This document shows, piece by piece, positions 1 to 9,408 of a DNA stretch of 64,000 bases (its first letter is position 1; each line of letters opens with the position of its first letter). The notes under the pieces were generated by a model. It did no database searches. It was not told where the DNA came from and worked only from the letters and a program-made list of their open reading frames with translations. A program made the translations under genes and the position numbers. The stretch is from Gammaproteobacteria bacterium (GTDB lineage Bacteria; Pseudomonadota; Gammaproteobacteria; Chromatiales; Chromatiaceae): contig SACH01000002.1 in NCBI GenBank assembly GCA_009928645.1, positions 1-64,000 on the forward strand, in the 5' to 3' direction.

Positions 1-4
1 GGTA

Positions 5-289
5 TTGCAGGAGTTGAAGCGGTTGCAATTCCGCATCGCCGAGCTTGAAGCGGAGCTTGAAGCCAAGAGCAAATTACTTACTGAACGTGACACGAAAATA
101 ACGAACCTGCACACAATCATCACCAAGCAAGCCGAGCGCATCAAGCGGCAAGCGGCGCGGATAACGGAGCTGGAAGCGCTTTACGCTGGCACGAAGCGGA
201 GTAAGAAAGCCGCGACGATCAAGGCGAAGTACAAGGCGTTGAAAGCACGGGAACACACGGTAGGTATTTGGTATGGGTGGTTGAGATGA
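5..289 (+). CDS. Small coiled-coil protein, phage-like (may be 5'-truncated by window edge)
   Basis: ORF track: heptad-rich ELEAELEAKSKLLTERDTKI...; followed by tightly packed tiny ORFs typical of phage/prophage modules. Confidence 0.5.
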   Translation: MQELKRLQFRIAELEAELEAKSKLLTERDTKITNLHTIITKQAERIKRQAARITELEALYAGTKRSKKAATIKAKYKALKAREHTVGIWYGWLR

Positions 290-426
290 GCTTCGTCGGC
301 GGACTAATCGTTGGGCTGTTCGTAGGCGCGAACGTTGGGCTATTGGTCTTCGCGCTGCTGCAATCGGCAAGTGAGATCGAGGTCGAGGACACGCACACTA
401 TCAGACGCACGGGAGGTCGGGGATGA
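286..426 (+). CDS. 46-aa single-TM small protein resembling DUF3789 family phage proteins
   Basis: Own translation MSFVGGLIVGLFVGANVGLLVFALLQSASEIEVEDTHTIRRTGGRG; overlaps neighbours by ATGA-type junctions; below the ORF track length cut-off. Confidence 0.5.
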   Translation: MSFVGGLIVGLFVGANVGLLVFALLQSASEIEVEDTHTIRRTGGRG

Positions 427-569
427 GGTTTCGCGTTTACCTGGACGAGCAACCGTGGCGCTTCTTCGTGGTGTGGGGCGTGACAATCGGGATGTGCAGA
501 CTGCTAAGGCGCTTGGGGGAGCGCCGGCGCGGGTGGGACGAACAGCAGTGCCGGAGCGAGCGAGTATGA
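423..569 (+). CDS. 48-aa hypothetical small protein, phage-like
   Basis: Own translation MRFRVYLDEQPWRFFVVWGVTIGMCRLLRRLGERRRGWDEQQCRSERV; ATGA overlap with upstream stop and with downstream ATG at 566. Confidence 0.4.
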   Translation: MRFRVYLDEQPWRFFVVWGVTIGMCRLLRRLGERRRGWDEQQCRSERV

Positions 570-584
570 ACAAGTGCCTGAATT

Positions 585-657
585 GCGCTAACTCTCATGA
601 GGCTGCGCGCCACCCCCCCCGATAATGAAAGATTATCCCGTAACTTTCACGTAAAAG
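585..657 (+). repeat. Dispersed repeat, copy R1
   Basis: taactctcatgaggctgcgcgccaccccccccgataatgaaagattatcccgtaactttcacgtaaaa; matches R2 (reverse strand) and R3. Confidence 0.7.
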
Positions 658-682
658 GGTGGGGGGCTGACGCCAGGGCCGC

Positions 683-1972
683 TCAGGGCTTGGCGATCTC
701 CTTCTCCGCCTCGGCCATCAGCACCGGCTGCTTCAGTTCTTCCGGCAGTTGGGTGAACTTCTTCGCCAGGGAAGGCCAGAGCAGGTTGTAGTAAAGCTCA
801 CCGCGCACCAGGACCACGTCCTTGGCGGGGATCTCGTAGCTCAGCACCCGGGTCTCGTGGGGCTTGAGACGGGTGTCGGCGCCCGCCTTCTTGGCCAGGG
901 GCGGGGATACCGGCTTGCCCTCGTCGTCCACCAGGGTCAGGAACATGTAAGCCTGGGGATCATCCTCGCTGGGGTGGCCCTTGGTGCTCTGCCAGACGAC
1001 CTCGCCCTTGCCGTTGTAGGCCATGACCTTGAGGTACATGTTCCGGAACGGGGCGCCCGTGGGCAGGATGTGGGGCTGCTGATTGGTCATGCTGACGTCG
1101 ACGGCCAGCTTGTCGCCCTTGGGCTGGGCCTTGAGGTCGAAGAGCACCGAGCGCTCGAGAATGGCCTGATCATGGCCGCCGCCCAGGGAATGGTCGCTGA
1201 GGCCGCCGGACAGGGGCATGTGGCAGGAGATGCAGGTCACCTGGGTGCGGGACTGGGCATATTCGTCGCCGGTGCCGCACAGGGCGACGCCATGGGGGTT
1301 GTTGCGCTTGTCGTGGCAGCCCATGCAGGCGTCATTGGAGCGCATCAGGCTCGGGTTACCTTCCATGGGCAGCCCGGGGATCTGCTTGCCCTCGAATTCC
1401 ACCGGTTCGCCCAAGTGGGGATTGGGCTTCTGATCGCCACCGGCGCCGGCGCCACCGAAGGGATCATCGCTGGCGGTGAGTTTGCGCAGGCCCAGGTTCA
1501 GCCCCGTGGGCGCCTGGATCTTGTCGGAGACTTCATAGGCGTTGATGCCCAGGCGCAGCTTGCCGCCTCCGGCGTCTATGCCCTTGTACTTGGCCAGGGT
1601 ATGGCAGGCCACGCAGTTGACGCCCTCGGCGTAAGCGGGTTTGGCGTCCAGTTTGGTGGTTTTGTCCCGGGCGGCGTTGGGGGCATGGCAGGCGAGACAG
1701 ATGGGGTATTGCTTATTGGCCTTGGCGACCTGGCCCTCTTCGGTCGGCGAACCCACCTCGGATTGATAGAAGGCCGCATGGATGGGGTCCTTCATCGCCG
1801 AGGACTGGGCGTGCATGGAGCCGCTCCACTGCTTGTAGATCTCCTGGTGGCAGTTTTTGCAGACCTCCGAGGAAACCTGATGGATGGGATCAGCCGCCAG
1901 GGCGCTGGTGGCGCTCAGTCCCATTAGCAGGGCCAGGGCGGCGGAAGGGATCAACCCGTGGGGTGATTTCAT
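683..1972 (-). CDS. Pentaheme c-type cytochrome, cytochrome c554-like
   Basis: Five CxxCH motifs (CKNCH, CLACH, CVACH, CMGCH, CISCH); signal peptide MKSPHGLIPSAALALLMGLSATSALA; AGGAG RBS before ATG at 1972 (ORF track extends to 2068). Confidence 0.85.
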   Translation of the reverse strand: MKSPHGLIPSAALALLMGLSATSALAADPIHQVSSEVCKNCHQEIYKQWSGSMHAQSSAMKDPIHAAFYQSEVGSPTEEGQVAKANKQYPICLACHAPNAARDKTTKLDAKPAYAEGVNCVACHTLAKYKGIDAGGGKLRLGINAYEVSDKIQAPTGLNLGLRKLTASDDPFGGAGAGGDQKPNPHLGEPVEFEGKQIPGLPMEGNPSLMRSNDACMGCHDKRNNPHGVALCGTGDEYAQSRTQVTCISCHMPLSGGLSDHSLGGGHDQAILERSVLFDLKAQPKGDKLAVDVSMTNQQPHILPTGAPFRNMYLKVMAYNGKGEVVWQSTKGHPSEDDPQAYMFLTLVDDEGKPVSPPLAKKAGADTRLKPHETRVLSYEIPAKDVVLVRGELYYNLLWPSLAKKFTQLPEELKQPVLMAEAEKEIAKP

Positions 1973-2293
1973 GCTTTTTAATTTCTCCTCGTGCCTCTTG
2001 GGGGTGAGGGCAACCTGATAAAGGGCCCGATCCTTATACTTCACGCCAAAAGGCATCCCGTCAACCAAGTAGTTTAGTAAGCTATTGATTATAGATATAT
2101 AATTAAAATCTTAAATACCAATTTATTTGCCCTAAAGAAACTCTCCACGGGATAATTTGGTTGGGGTCTGCGTTGCGGCCATCTAAATTTTGCTCCCGCC
2201 CGCAGCGGACGGATCTTGCCGTAACTCCGCCGAAATTCAGACGTCATCACCGAGACAATAAAAAGGCGTCGGTCCATCACTACTGAGGAGGTA

Positions 2294-3784
2294 ATGAGGA
2301 TGCCCGGTTCACCCATCCAGTCCAGGGCACTGACCGGCCTGGGGCTTTTGTTCTTATGCCTTGCCAGCCCCCTGTGGGCGGCCAAGGTCACCCTGGACCC
2401 CAGCAACTGGGGCCATGCGGCTGGCGAGGCCTGCGTGAACTGCCATACCAAGTCCTCCGCCGGTCTGGCCCAGGAGTGGCGGGAGAGCGCCCATGCCAAG
2501 GCCGGGGTCAACTGCATGGACTGTCACCAGGCCCAGGCGGTGGACCCGGATGCCATCAAGCACGAGGGGGAGATCATCGCCACCATCGTCTCCCCCAAGG
2601 ACTGCGCCCGCTGCCATGAGACCGAGTTCAAGGAGCAGCAGGGCTCGGTCCACGCCGAGGCCTACAGCCTGATCAAGGAGCGCATCCCGGCCATGGCCGC
2701 CAACCTGACCGGTCCCGCGGTCCAGGCCGCCGGCTGTGACCAGTGCCATGGCTCTAAGGTCAAGGTCAAGGGCGATGGCACCCTGGACCCGGAGACCTGG
2801 CCCAACTCGGGCATCGGCCGGATCAACCCGGACGGGTCCAAGGGCTCCTGCTCCTCCTGTCACGGCCGCCACCTCTTTGCCAAGGCCCAGGCCCGGGAAC
2901 CGGAGGCCTGCGCCCGCTGCCATTCCGGTCCCGATTCACCGGACGCGGAGATCTTCGCCGCCTCCAAACACGGCATGCTCTTCTCCTCGCAACGGCACCG
3001 CATGAACCTGGACGCGCCCCAATGGGTTGCCGGCAAGGACTACACCGCCGCCCCCACCTGCGCCACCTGTCACATGGGCGCCGCCGGCAAACTCCCTTCA
3101 ACCCACGACGTCGGCATGCGTAACGCCTGGGCCCTCAACGCCCCCGTATCCCAACGCCAGTATCTGGTGCTGCTCGAGGATGGCGGCAAGCTGGAGATCC
3201 CCGCCGGCTCCCCGGTCCCTAAACGGGGCGAAGAGATCGCGAAGCTCGATGGCGGCCTGACCAAGGTCAAGTCCGTCGTTACCCCGGAACGGCGCCGCGA
3301 GGCCATGAGCCTGGTGTGTCTGGAATGCCACAGTAAGCCCTTCACCCAGGGTTTCATGCGCCAGTTCGATAACCTGGTGGAGTTGTTCGACGTCAAGTTC
3401 GCCATACCGGCCAAGGGCATCATGGCCGACCTCTATGCCGGCGGCTATCTGACCCCCTTGCCCTTCGACGAACCCATCGAGTTCACCTATTGGGAACTGT
3501 GGCACGACGAGGGCGCCCGGGCCCGCCATGGCGCTTCCATGGCCAGCCCGAATCACGCCTGGTGGGAAGGGATGTATCTGGTCAGTCGCAATTTCTACGG
3601 CAAGTTCCTGCCCGAGGTCCGGCAGGAGGCGGGTTCCGAAGCCCAGGCCATCATCGACCAGCATCTGACCGAGGACGCGGGTCATGGTTGGCTGGACGCG
3701 CCTGACCAAGCCAACGCCATCCTTGGCTTTGGCACCCACTATGGCCCGCCAGCAAGTCAGGCGGGTAGCGGGGGAGATCGGTAG
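2294..3784 (+). CDS. Octaheme hydroxylamine oxidoreductase-like cytochrome c (HAO family)
   Basis: Eight CxxCH motifs (CVNCH, CMDCH, CARCH, CDQCH, CSSCH, CARCH, CATCH, CLECH) and HAO-like C-terminal WHDEGARARHGASMASPNHAWWEGMY; RBS gaggaggt. Confidence 0.88.
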   Translation: MRMPGSPIQSRALTGLGLLFLCLASPLWAAKVTLDPSNWGHAAGEACVNCHTKSSAGLAQEWRESAHAKAGVNCMDCHQAQAVDPDAIKHEGEIIATIVSPKDCARCHETEFKEQQGSVHAEAYSLIKERIPAMAANLTGPAVQAAGCDQCHGSKVKVKGDGTLDPETWPNSGIGRINPDGSKGSCSSCHGRHLFAKAQAREPEACARCHSGPDSPDAEIFAASKHGMLFSSQRHRMNLDAPQWVAGKDYTAAPTCATCHMGAAGKLPSTHDVGMRNAWALNAPVSQRQYLVLLEDGGKLEIPAGSPVPKRGEEIAKLDGGLTKVKSVVTPERRREAMSLVCLECHSKPFTQGFMRQFDNLVELFDVKFAIPAKGIMADLYAGGYLTPLPFDEPIEFTYWELWHDEGARARHGASMASPNHAWWEGMYLVSRNFYGKFLPEVRQEAGSEAQAIIDQHLTEDAGHGWLDAPDQANAILGFGTHYGPPASQAGSGGDR

Positions 3785-3786
3785 CG

Positions 3787-4416
3787 ATGGCTAACTTCTT
3801 CTCCGCCATCCCCATCACCCGTCCCATCCTGATCGCCCTGGTCATCGGCGGCCTGGGCGGCATGGCCTTCATGACCTTCCTGCTGGAGTTCGACCGCTAT
3901 ACCAGTAGCAACGAGTTCTGCACCAGTTGCCACTCCATGACCTTCATGGAGGACGAGTACCGCAAATCGGTCCATTACAACCCGGTCTCGGGGGTCCGCG
4001 CCGAGTGCGGCGATTGCCATGTCTCCGCAGGCATCTTCGCCGCCACCTGGGACCATATCAAGGGCGGCAAGGACCTGTGGAAGCAGTTCTTCGGCGCCAA
4101 TTACGACGATCCGGTCATCAGCGCCCTGCACCTGCCAGAGGCCGCCTTCGCCACCCGCCACTGGTTCCGGGAGACGGAGTCAGCCACCTGTCAACGGTGC
4201 CATGTGCTGGAGGCGATTCAGGGCAAGCGTGCCGACACCGCGGCCATACACCGGGAGGAGACCGCGGGCAAAAGCTGCATCGACTGTCACGAAAATCTCG
4301 TCCACCGCCCGGTCCCCAGCCAGGAGACCTTCAAGCGTGAGGCCTGGAACCAGATGATCGAAGAGGAGTTTGGTCTGGAACCAGGTGCGGCGGAGAAATT
4401 ATTAGCCAAATTATAA
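3787..4416 (+). CDS. NapC/NirT family tetraheme cytochrome c, quinol dehydrogenase
   Basis: N-terminal TM anchor; CTSCH, CGDCH, CQRCH, CIDCH; starts 3 nt after the HAO-like stop. Confidence 0.88.
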   Translation: MANFFSAIPITRPILIALVIGGLGGMAFMTFLLEFDRYTSSNEFCTSCHSMTFMEDEYRKSVHYNPVSGVRAECGDCHVSAGIFAATWDHIKGGKDLWKQFFGANYDDPVISALHLPEAAFATRHWFRETESATCQRCHVLEAIQGKRADTAAIHREETAGKSCIDCHENLVHRPVPSQETFKREAWNQMIEEEFGLEPGAAEKLLAKL

Positions 4417-4565
4417 GCTTGGCGTGAAAAACCCCGGCAGAGTCTTTCAACCTCCGAGGGTGTGGCGGGCACCTTCAGTAACGCTGCGGCCCCTCATGAC
4501 AACGCGGGCGGAAGATACCCGCAACATCTTCCACCCTCAGGGCTTCCTGGCCCCCCGCATGGCAA

Positions 4566-4805
4566 TTAACCCACCAATAGGGTCCTTTTGCGGCATTCCG
4601 CCAGGCGCCGGGCGCTGCCCGGCAGCAGGGCGGTGACAAAGGTCACAGTCAGAATGGCCAGGGCCGCCAGCCCCGAGAACAGGGCCAACGCCATGATCGG
4701 CGCCGGGAAGGCGAATGAACGGCCGGCGAATTCCAGCACCAGACCGACGATGAGCATAAAGGCGGAGAGGAACACCGCTCCGCGGAGGCGTTGGCAAGTG
4801 AGCAT
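4566..4805 (-). CDS. Small two-TM membrane protein, hypothetical
   Basis: 79 aa, two hydrophobic segments. Confidence 0.5.
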   Translation of the reverse strand: MLTCQRLRGAVFLSAFMLIVGLVLEFAGRSFAFPAPIMALALFSGLAALAILTVTFVTALLPGSARRLAECRKRTLLVG

Positions 4806-4865
4806 GGCTGTCTCCGATGAAGGGTAGATAAGTAAATACTAATACTCTAATCGGAAATCCGCAAG

Positions 4866-4901
4866 GACGATCCGGACGATCCGGATGATCCGGATGATTC
4901 T
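4866..4901. repeat. 9-bp tandem repeat x4 (GA[C/T]GATCCG)
   Basis: gacgatccg gacgatccg gatgatccg gatgattct, immediately upstream of the 4805 minus-strand ORF. Confidence 0.8.
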
Positions 4902-4959
4902 AGGGCCGGCTATTTAGATGGTCCCACCCGCCGTTTCGCTGGTTGGCCCCCCGTCTGGA

Positions 4960-5442
4960 TCACCGGCTGCCCCCCCCAGTTGCACCCCGATGCTCCGCCG
5001 AGATGGGATTCTCCACGCCGAGCAGGGCGCGGATCTCGTCGAGCACCTCGGACAGTTCCTGGTAAAAGGCGGCAAGGAGGGCCGCGTTGCCGTTCTTTTC
5101 CAGCGCCGCCGCCAGTTCCTGCAACCGGCTGGCGCCGACATTACCGCTCAAGCCCTTCAGGCTATGCAGGTTACGGCGGTCCTCCGGGTTGTCGAGGTCC
5201 AGGCGCAGGTTGGCATAGGTCTGGACGAAACCGGCCAGAACCCGCTGGTACAGCGGCATGTTGCCACCCATCAGGGCCAGTCCCCGCGCCTGATCCAGGT
5301 GGCGTTCGCCCCTGTCGGCTGCCCCGGTAACATCGGGCGTGGTGCCGCCGGGCGCGGGGCTGGCTTCGGTCCGTGGGTCATGTCGTTCATCCCACTTGTT
5401 GTCATCTATGGGGTCCATGTGATTCTCCTTCAGGTGATCCAT
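4960..5442 (-). CDS. Hpt (histidine phosphotransfer) domain protein
   Basis: LHSLKGLSGNVGASRLQELAAALE Hpt motif. Confidence 0.8.
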   Translation of the reverse strand: MDHLKENHMDPIDDNKWDERHDPRTEASPAPGGTTPDVTGAADRGERHLDQARGLALMGGNMPLYQRVLAGFVQTYANLRLDLDNPEDRRNLHSLKGLSGNVGASRLQELAAALEKNGNAALLAAFYQELSEVLDEIRALLGVENPISAEHRGATGGGSR

Positions 5443-5498
5443 GAGTTGATCTATGTGAAAAGTCGATAGTTAACAGCAGCTTGGTAACCGAGCGGGGG

Positions 5499-6386
5499 TT
5501 ATGGCGGGATGTGGCGAAAGATGACCCGATTGCGCCCGCTGCCTTTGGCCTGATAAAGGGCTTGGTCGGCATCGTGGAGCAGCGCGTCGATGTTGCGAGT
5601 GTCCGGGGTGCGGGAGGCCAGACCGCAACTGATGGTGCAGGTCAGGGTTCCCTCTTCGAGCGGGATGGCCAGATCGGCTACCGCCTGACGGATGGTATCC
5701 ACGGCCCCCAGGACGGCATCCGGATCGGCGGAGGGGAAGAGGATGGCGAATTCCTCCCCCCCGAGGCGGCCGAGGACCGCCTCGGGGGGGAGCCGCACGC
5801 CGATGGTGTCGGCAACCAGCCGCAGGACCTGGTCGCCCACCGCGTGGCCGTGGCGATCATTCACCCGCTTAAAATGGTCGATGTCGAGCATGACCGCCTG
5901 CAAGTCCCCCGGCCCATCGAACAGGACCGCCGCCAGATCGAAGAAGCGCCGACGGTTGGCGATCCCGGTCAGGGCGTCGAGGTAGGCGAGGTCATGCAGG
6001 CGCTGCATGAGGAACTTCAACTCCAATTGGGTCTTGACCCGGGCCAGCAGTTCCCGGGGGCGAAAGGGCTTGGTGACATAGTCCTTGCCACCGACCTCAA
6101 AGGCGCGACTGATGGTGGCCTCGTCGCTCATGGCAGAGATGAAGATGACGGGGATGGCCCGGGTGCGCTCGTCGTCCTGCAACTGGCGACAGAGTTCGAA
6201 GCCATCGATGTCCGGCATCATGATGTCGAGCAGGATCAGGTCGACGAGGGAATGGTCCAGGATCCGCCAGGCACTGGCGGCGTCGGTGACATCCCGCACG
6301 TCATAGTCCTGGAGGAGACTGGTGAGAATATCCAGGTTTTCGACCTTGTCGTCGACAGCGAGGATCACCGGTGGTGAATGGTCCAT
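5499..6386 (-). CDS. Response regulator with GGDEF diguanylate cyclase domain
   Basis: REC domain (ILAVDDKVENLDIL..., LILLDIMMPDIDG) plus GGEEF. Confidence 0.92.
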   Translation of the reverse strand: MDHSPPVILAVDDKVENLDILTSLLQDYDVRDVTDAASAWRILDHSLVDLILLDIMMPDIDGFELCRQLQDDERTRAIPVIFISAMSDEATISRAFEVGGKDYVTKPFRPRELLARVKTQLELKFLMQRLHDLAYLDALTGIANRRRFFDLAAVLFDGPGDLQAVMLDIDHFKRVNDRHGHAVGDQVLRLVADTIGVRLPPEAVLGRLGGEEFAILFPSADPDAVLGAVDTIRQAVADLAIPLEEGTLTCTISCGLASRTPDTRNIDALLHDADQALYQAKGSGRNRVIFRHIPP

Positions 6387-6453
6387 GGGCTTCCCTCAGT
6401 CAATGTGATCAGGTCAGGGTGGCCGGCGTCGGGGCCGGCGGAGGAATGGGACA

Positions 6454-7650
6454 TCAAGCATTCCGGCAAATGGCATAAATGGCCGTGGTGTAGTTGTGGT
6501 ACTCGTTCTTGCCGCCCAGGCGGGCGAATTCACCGAAGCCATACATGCCGAGCCAGGGCGGGATCTCGCCATTCTTGGCCAGGGGATACTGCATGCGGCC
6601 CACCAGTTCCTCCTTCATCACCCGGTTGAAGAGGAAGCGGCCCCGGGCCAGGCAGTCGGCGTGGAAGACGGCGACCACCTCCCGCCCGCCGATCCGGTCC
6701 ACCATCTGGCCCATCATGCGGTCCATGTCGTTGAAGATGCGCTCCTCGTCGCGCACCGTCAGCCACAGGCGGGTGCCCTCGGGACAAGTGGTGGCATAGT
6801 GCATGGCCCCGTCCGGGTCGCGCTTGGTGACCACGCGCAGGATGTGCTCATTGCCGTATTCCTCCGCCAGCTTGGGCCGCAGGTGCTCCGCCAGGGCGCC
6901 GATGGGGATGGTGTCACCGCAGGTGGCGGTCTCCGGCAGGGCCAGGCGACGGGTGTACTCGCCCCAGGCCGGGCGGCCGTCGAGTTGTAGGATGCGGTTC
7001 TCCTCCGACTTGGTCACCACCATGGGCTCGCCGACGGCGACGAAGCCATGGGTGGCCTGGGTGACGACCTCCAGAGTCGGGTCGGCAAAGCCCACGGCAT
7101 AGGCGGCGTGCTCATATACCCGGTCATCGACCATCTGGAAGCTGGCGATACCCTTCATGTTGTCGGCGGAGGTGGCGCCGAAGAGGGTCACCTCGGGCCC
7201 GAACACCGACTCGATGCCGGCGATGCAGCGGTCGTCGGCGATGTCGATGCCCGAGGCCAGGAAATAGATCATGTTGACGCCAGGGTTGGCGGTCTTGAGC
7301 TGGGTGGCCAGTTCGACGGACTTCTGGTAGGAATTGTGGCCGTAGATGCCATCGACGCTGGCGACGGCGATCTCCGTCGCGCCACGCACTGCCATGATGG
7401 CCAGGTCCTTCATGGACTCGCTTACCCCCTCCTTGCCGACGACGCCACAGCAGGAGGAGCCAACGATGCGGGCGCTGGGGGCCAGGGCCTTGGCCTCGGC
7501 GATCAGTGCCCCGTAGTCGTGACCCATGGAGGCGTGGATGACCACCAGGTCGCAGTCGGTGGTGCCCTCGCCCAGGGCGGCCTCCAGGCATTCGGCCATA
7601 GCCCGGCGGGAGTTCACCATACGGGTGCTGGCGGAGAAGAATTCAAGCAT
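6454..7650 (-). CDS. FIST N/C domain sensory protein
   Basis: FIST-type sequence (IVGSSCCGVVGKEGV..., VAVFHADCLARGRFLFNRVMKEELVGRMQ). Confidence 0.8.
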   Translation of the reverse strand: MLEFFSASTRMVNSRRAMAECLEAALGEGTTDCDLVVIHASMGHDYGALIAEAKALAPSARIVGSSCCGVVGKEGVSESMKDLAIMAVRGATEIAVASVDGIYGHNSYQKSVELATQLKTANPGVNMIYFLASGIDIADDRCIAGIESVFGPEVTLFGATSADNMKGIASFQMVDDRVYEHAAYAVGFADPTLEVVTQATHGFVAVGEPMVVTKSEENRILQLDGRPAWGEYTRRLALPETATCGDTIPIGALAEHLRPKLAEEYGNEHILRVVTKRDPDGAMHYATTCPEGTRLWLTVRDEERIFNDMDRMMGQMVDRIGGREVVAVFHADCLARGRFLFNRVMKEELVGRMQYPLAKNGEIPPWLGMYGFGEFARLGGKNEYHNYTTAIYAICRNA

Positions 7651-7790
7651 CGGTCTGGTCCTCGTCTATTGTTGGCCTCGCCCTATTCTCGGGAACTGTC
7701 TGGTCGCCAGCGCCCTGGGGGGGATCGTTGTGGGAAATAAAGCAATTATGGCCAGAGGGGCCGGGGTTTGTAAGGTAGCCCCAGGGTCAT

Positions 7791-7871
7791 TAGCGTAAAA
7801 GTCACGGCAAAGACTTTCATTTTCAGGGGGGGTGGCGCGCCGCCTCATGCCAGTCAGGATGAAAGTCACAG
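7791..7871 (-). repeat. Dispersed repeat, copy R2
   Basis: Reverse complement gtgactttcatcctgactggcatgaggcggcgcgccacccccccTGAAAATGAAAGTCTTTGCCGTGACTTTTACG; inverted arms gactttcat 7812-7820 / atgaaagtc 7859-7867. Confidence 0.8.
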
Positions 7872-7890
7872 GTCGCCAATGCAGGCCACG

Positions 7891-8598
7891 TCATGGCGGT
7901 CCGCGGTGCCGCAGACCGGCCAGGCGTTGCTGGAGCAGCGCCGGGGGGATGGTGATTTTCAAGGCGTCAATGCAGCGGGCGAGGCGTCGTGGATCGTCTG
8001 TCAGCCGCGTCAAGGCCGCATTCAGCGCCCGCGGCACGGCTTCGCCGTAGGCTTCTTCAGCCTTTTGCAGGGCAACCTCCCAGGTCTTTCGCGCGGGCTG
8101 CAGCATGGCAAGGTCGATGATGTCGCGACTCATTACCCCGTCATCCGCCCAGCGATCAACATTGGCGAGTAACTTGCTCGCGACAAGATCGACCTCCGTG
8201 AGCGTGGAGACCCCCCCAATTTGGTCTTGCGCTTCCGGCGTATCAAACGAGATACGTGCCTCGAAGACGATCTCGAATTTGATCGGACACAACTTCAAGG
8301 GCAAACGGGTGCGAATTCCATACTGGTCGGCGCGTATATCTGGCAGCGCCAACAAGGGCCCTCGTCCAAGTCCAAAAAAGCGCGCCAATGTCTCGCTGTT
8401 TTGTAACCCTTTGCGCATCTCGCGGTAGCAGGCCAGGTCGGACGCCAAGAAATCCATATCGACGGATTCCCGGTACTCCCCCCGCTGCATCACGATGGCG
8501 GTTCCGCCACCAAAATAACACCGCTGTTCACGCAACAGTCCGGCGTCCAGCGCGAGCAAGACTTCATGAATCCGTTGGTGATGCGGTCGCTCGAACAT
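7891..8598 (-). CDS. Nucleotidyltransferase AbiEii/AbiGii-family toxin
   Basis: RCYFGGGTAIVMQRGEYRESVDMDFL nucleotidyltransferase motif; paired with upstream XRE gene. Confidence 0.8.
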   Translation of the reverse strand: MFERPHHQRIHEVLLALDAGLLREQRCYFGGGTAIVMQRGEYRESVDMDFLASDLACYREMRKGLQNSETLARFFGLGRGPLLALPDIRADQYGIRTRLPLKLCPIKFEIVFEARISFDTPEAQDQIGGVSTLTEVDLVASKLLANVDRWADDGVMSRDIIDLAMLQPARKTWEVALQKAEEAYGEAVPRALNAALTRLTDDPRRLARCIDALKITIPPALLQQRLAGLRHRGPP

Positions 8599-8601
8599 GT
8601 C

Positions 8602-9066
8602 TTAACCAAAAACCAGGCGCAGGTTTGCAATCAAGACCTGCTCCGATGGCGTGAGGGCCGCTTCATCGAGGTGGCGCGCATTTCGCTCATAGACGTCGAA
8701 CGCTTCTCGCGGCGACAGAACAACGCTCCCACCCATTTGCCAGGCAAGGGCCGCAAGCTGCGGATAATCCGCAAGCGGGATGGCCAGCGGAATTGCGTCA
8801 GTGGCCGGGCGTTCGGCTCCCCTCGCCTCCAACCCCACACCAAACCGCAGCCCGAGCACCGTCAGGGCGTTGAACCAAGCGCCAATCGTGACCGTTGTCT
8901 CACCACGCTCCATGCGATACCAGGTATCCCGTGACATACCCGATGCCGCGGCCGCGTTCTGGACGGTGACGCCCAAGGCTTTGCGACGCTGGCGCAGTTG
9001 ATGCGCCAACTCCTTCGCTCGGCGCTCCAAGGCTTCATTGGTCAATCGCTGGATGCTGGTCGGCAT
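8602..9066 (-). CDS. XRE-family HTH antitoxin
   Basis: HTH (RQRRKALGVTVQNAAAASGMSRDTWYRMERGETTVTIGAW), 3 nt before the toxin gene. Confidence 0.8.
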   Translation of the reverse strand: MPTSIQRLTNEALERRAKELAHQLRQRRKALGVTVQNAAAASGMSRDTWYRMERGETTVTIGAWFNALTVLGLRFGVGLEARGAERPATDAIPLAIPLADYPQLAALAWQMGGSVVLSPREAFDVYERNARHLDEAALTPSEQVLIANLRLVFG

Positions 9067-9408
9067 GGGTGCCTGGATATGTTGCTTGTTTCGGGCATTT
9101 TAATCGAATTGCCTGAAATAGGCGACTTTATGGCCAGGAGGATGTCTCCACCTGATTCTCCAACCGCCTAAAGGGAAACCGTGCATGCTGGAAGTGTTTC
9201 CAGAATTGCGACAGGCGGTACTTACAGGTAGTATTGATCCAGGTTAGGGGAATGATCGTATATAACATTATAATTTTAAAAGCTTTTAACTGGCGATACC
9301 CGCTCTTCTCCCCTCTTTTACTCCCCCACGGGAGAAAAACCCCCTGTACCGCGCAATGTTGCGCTTGGCTAAAGGGGTATCTGCAACCTTCGGGCAAGGG
9401 GCATCCTT

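Noticed and set aside
749-1927. 392-aa + strand ORF
   Set aside because: Antisense shadow of the pentaheme cytochrome gene (G/V/L/A-rich, no recognisable domain)
683-4416. Ammonia-oxidation locus
   Set aside because: No amo genes seen; NapC/NirT coupling favours a reductive role
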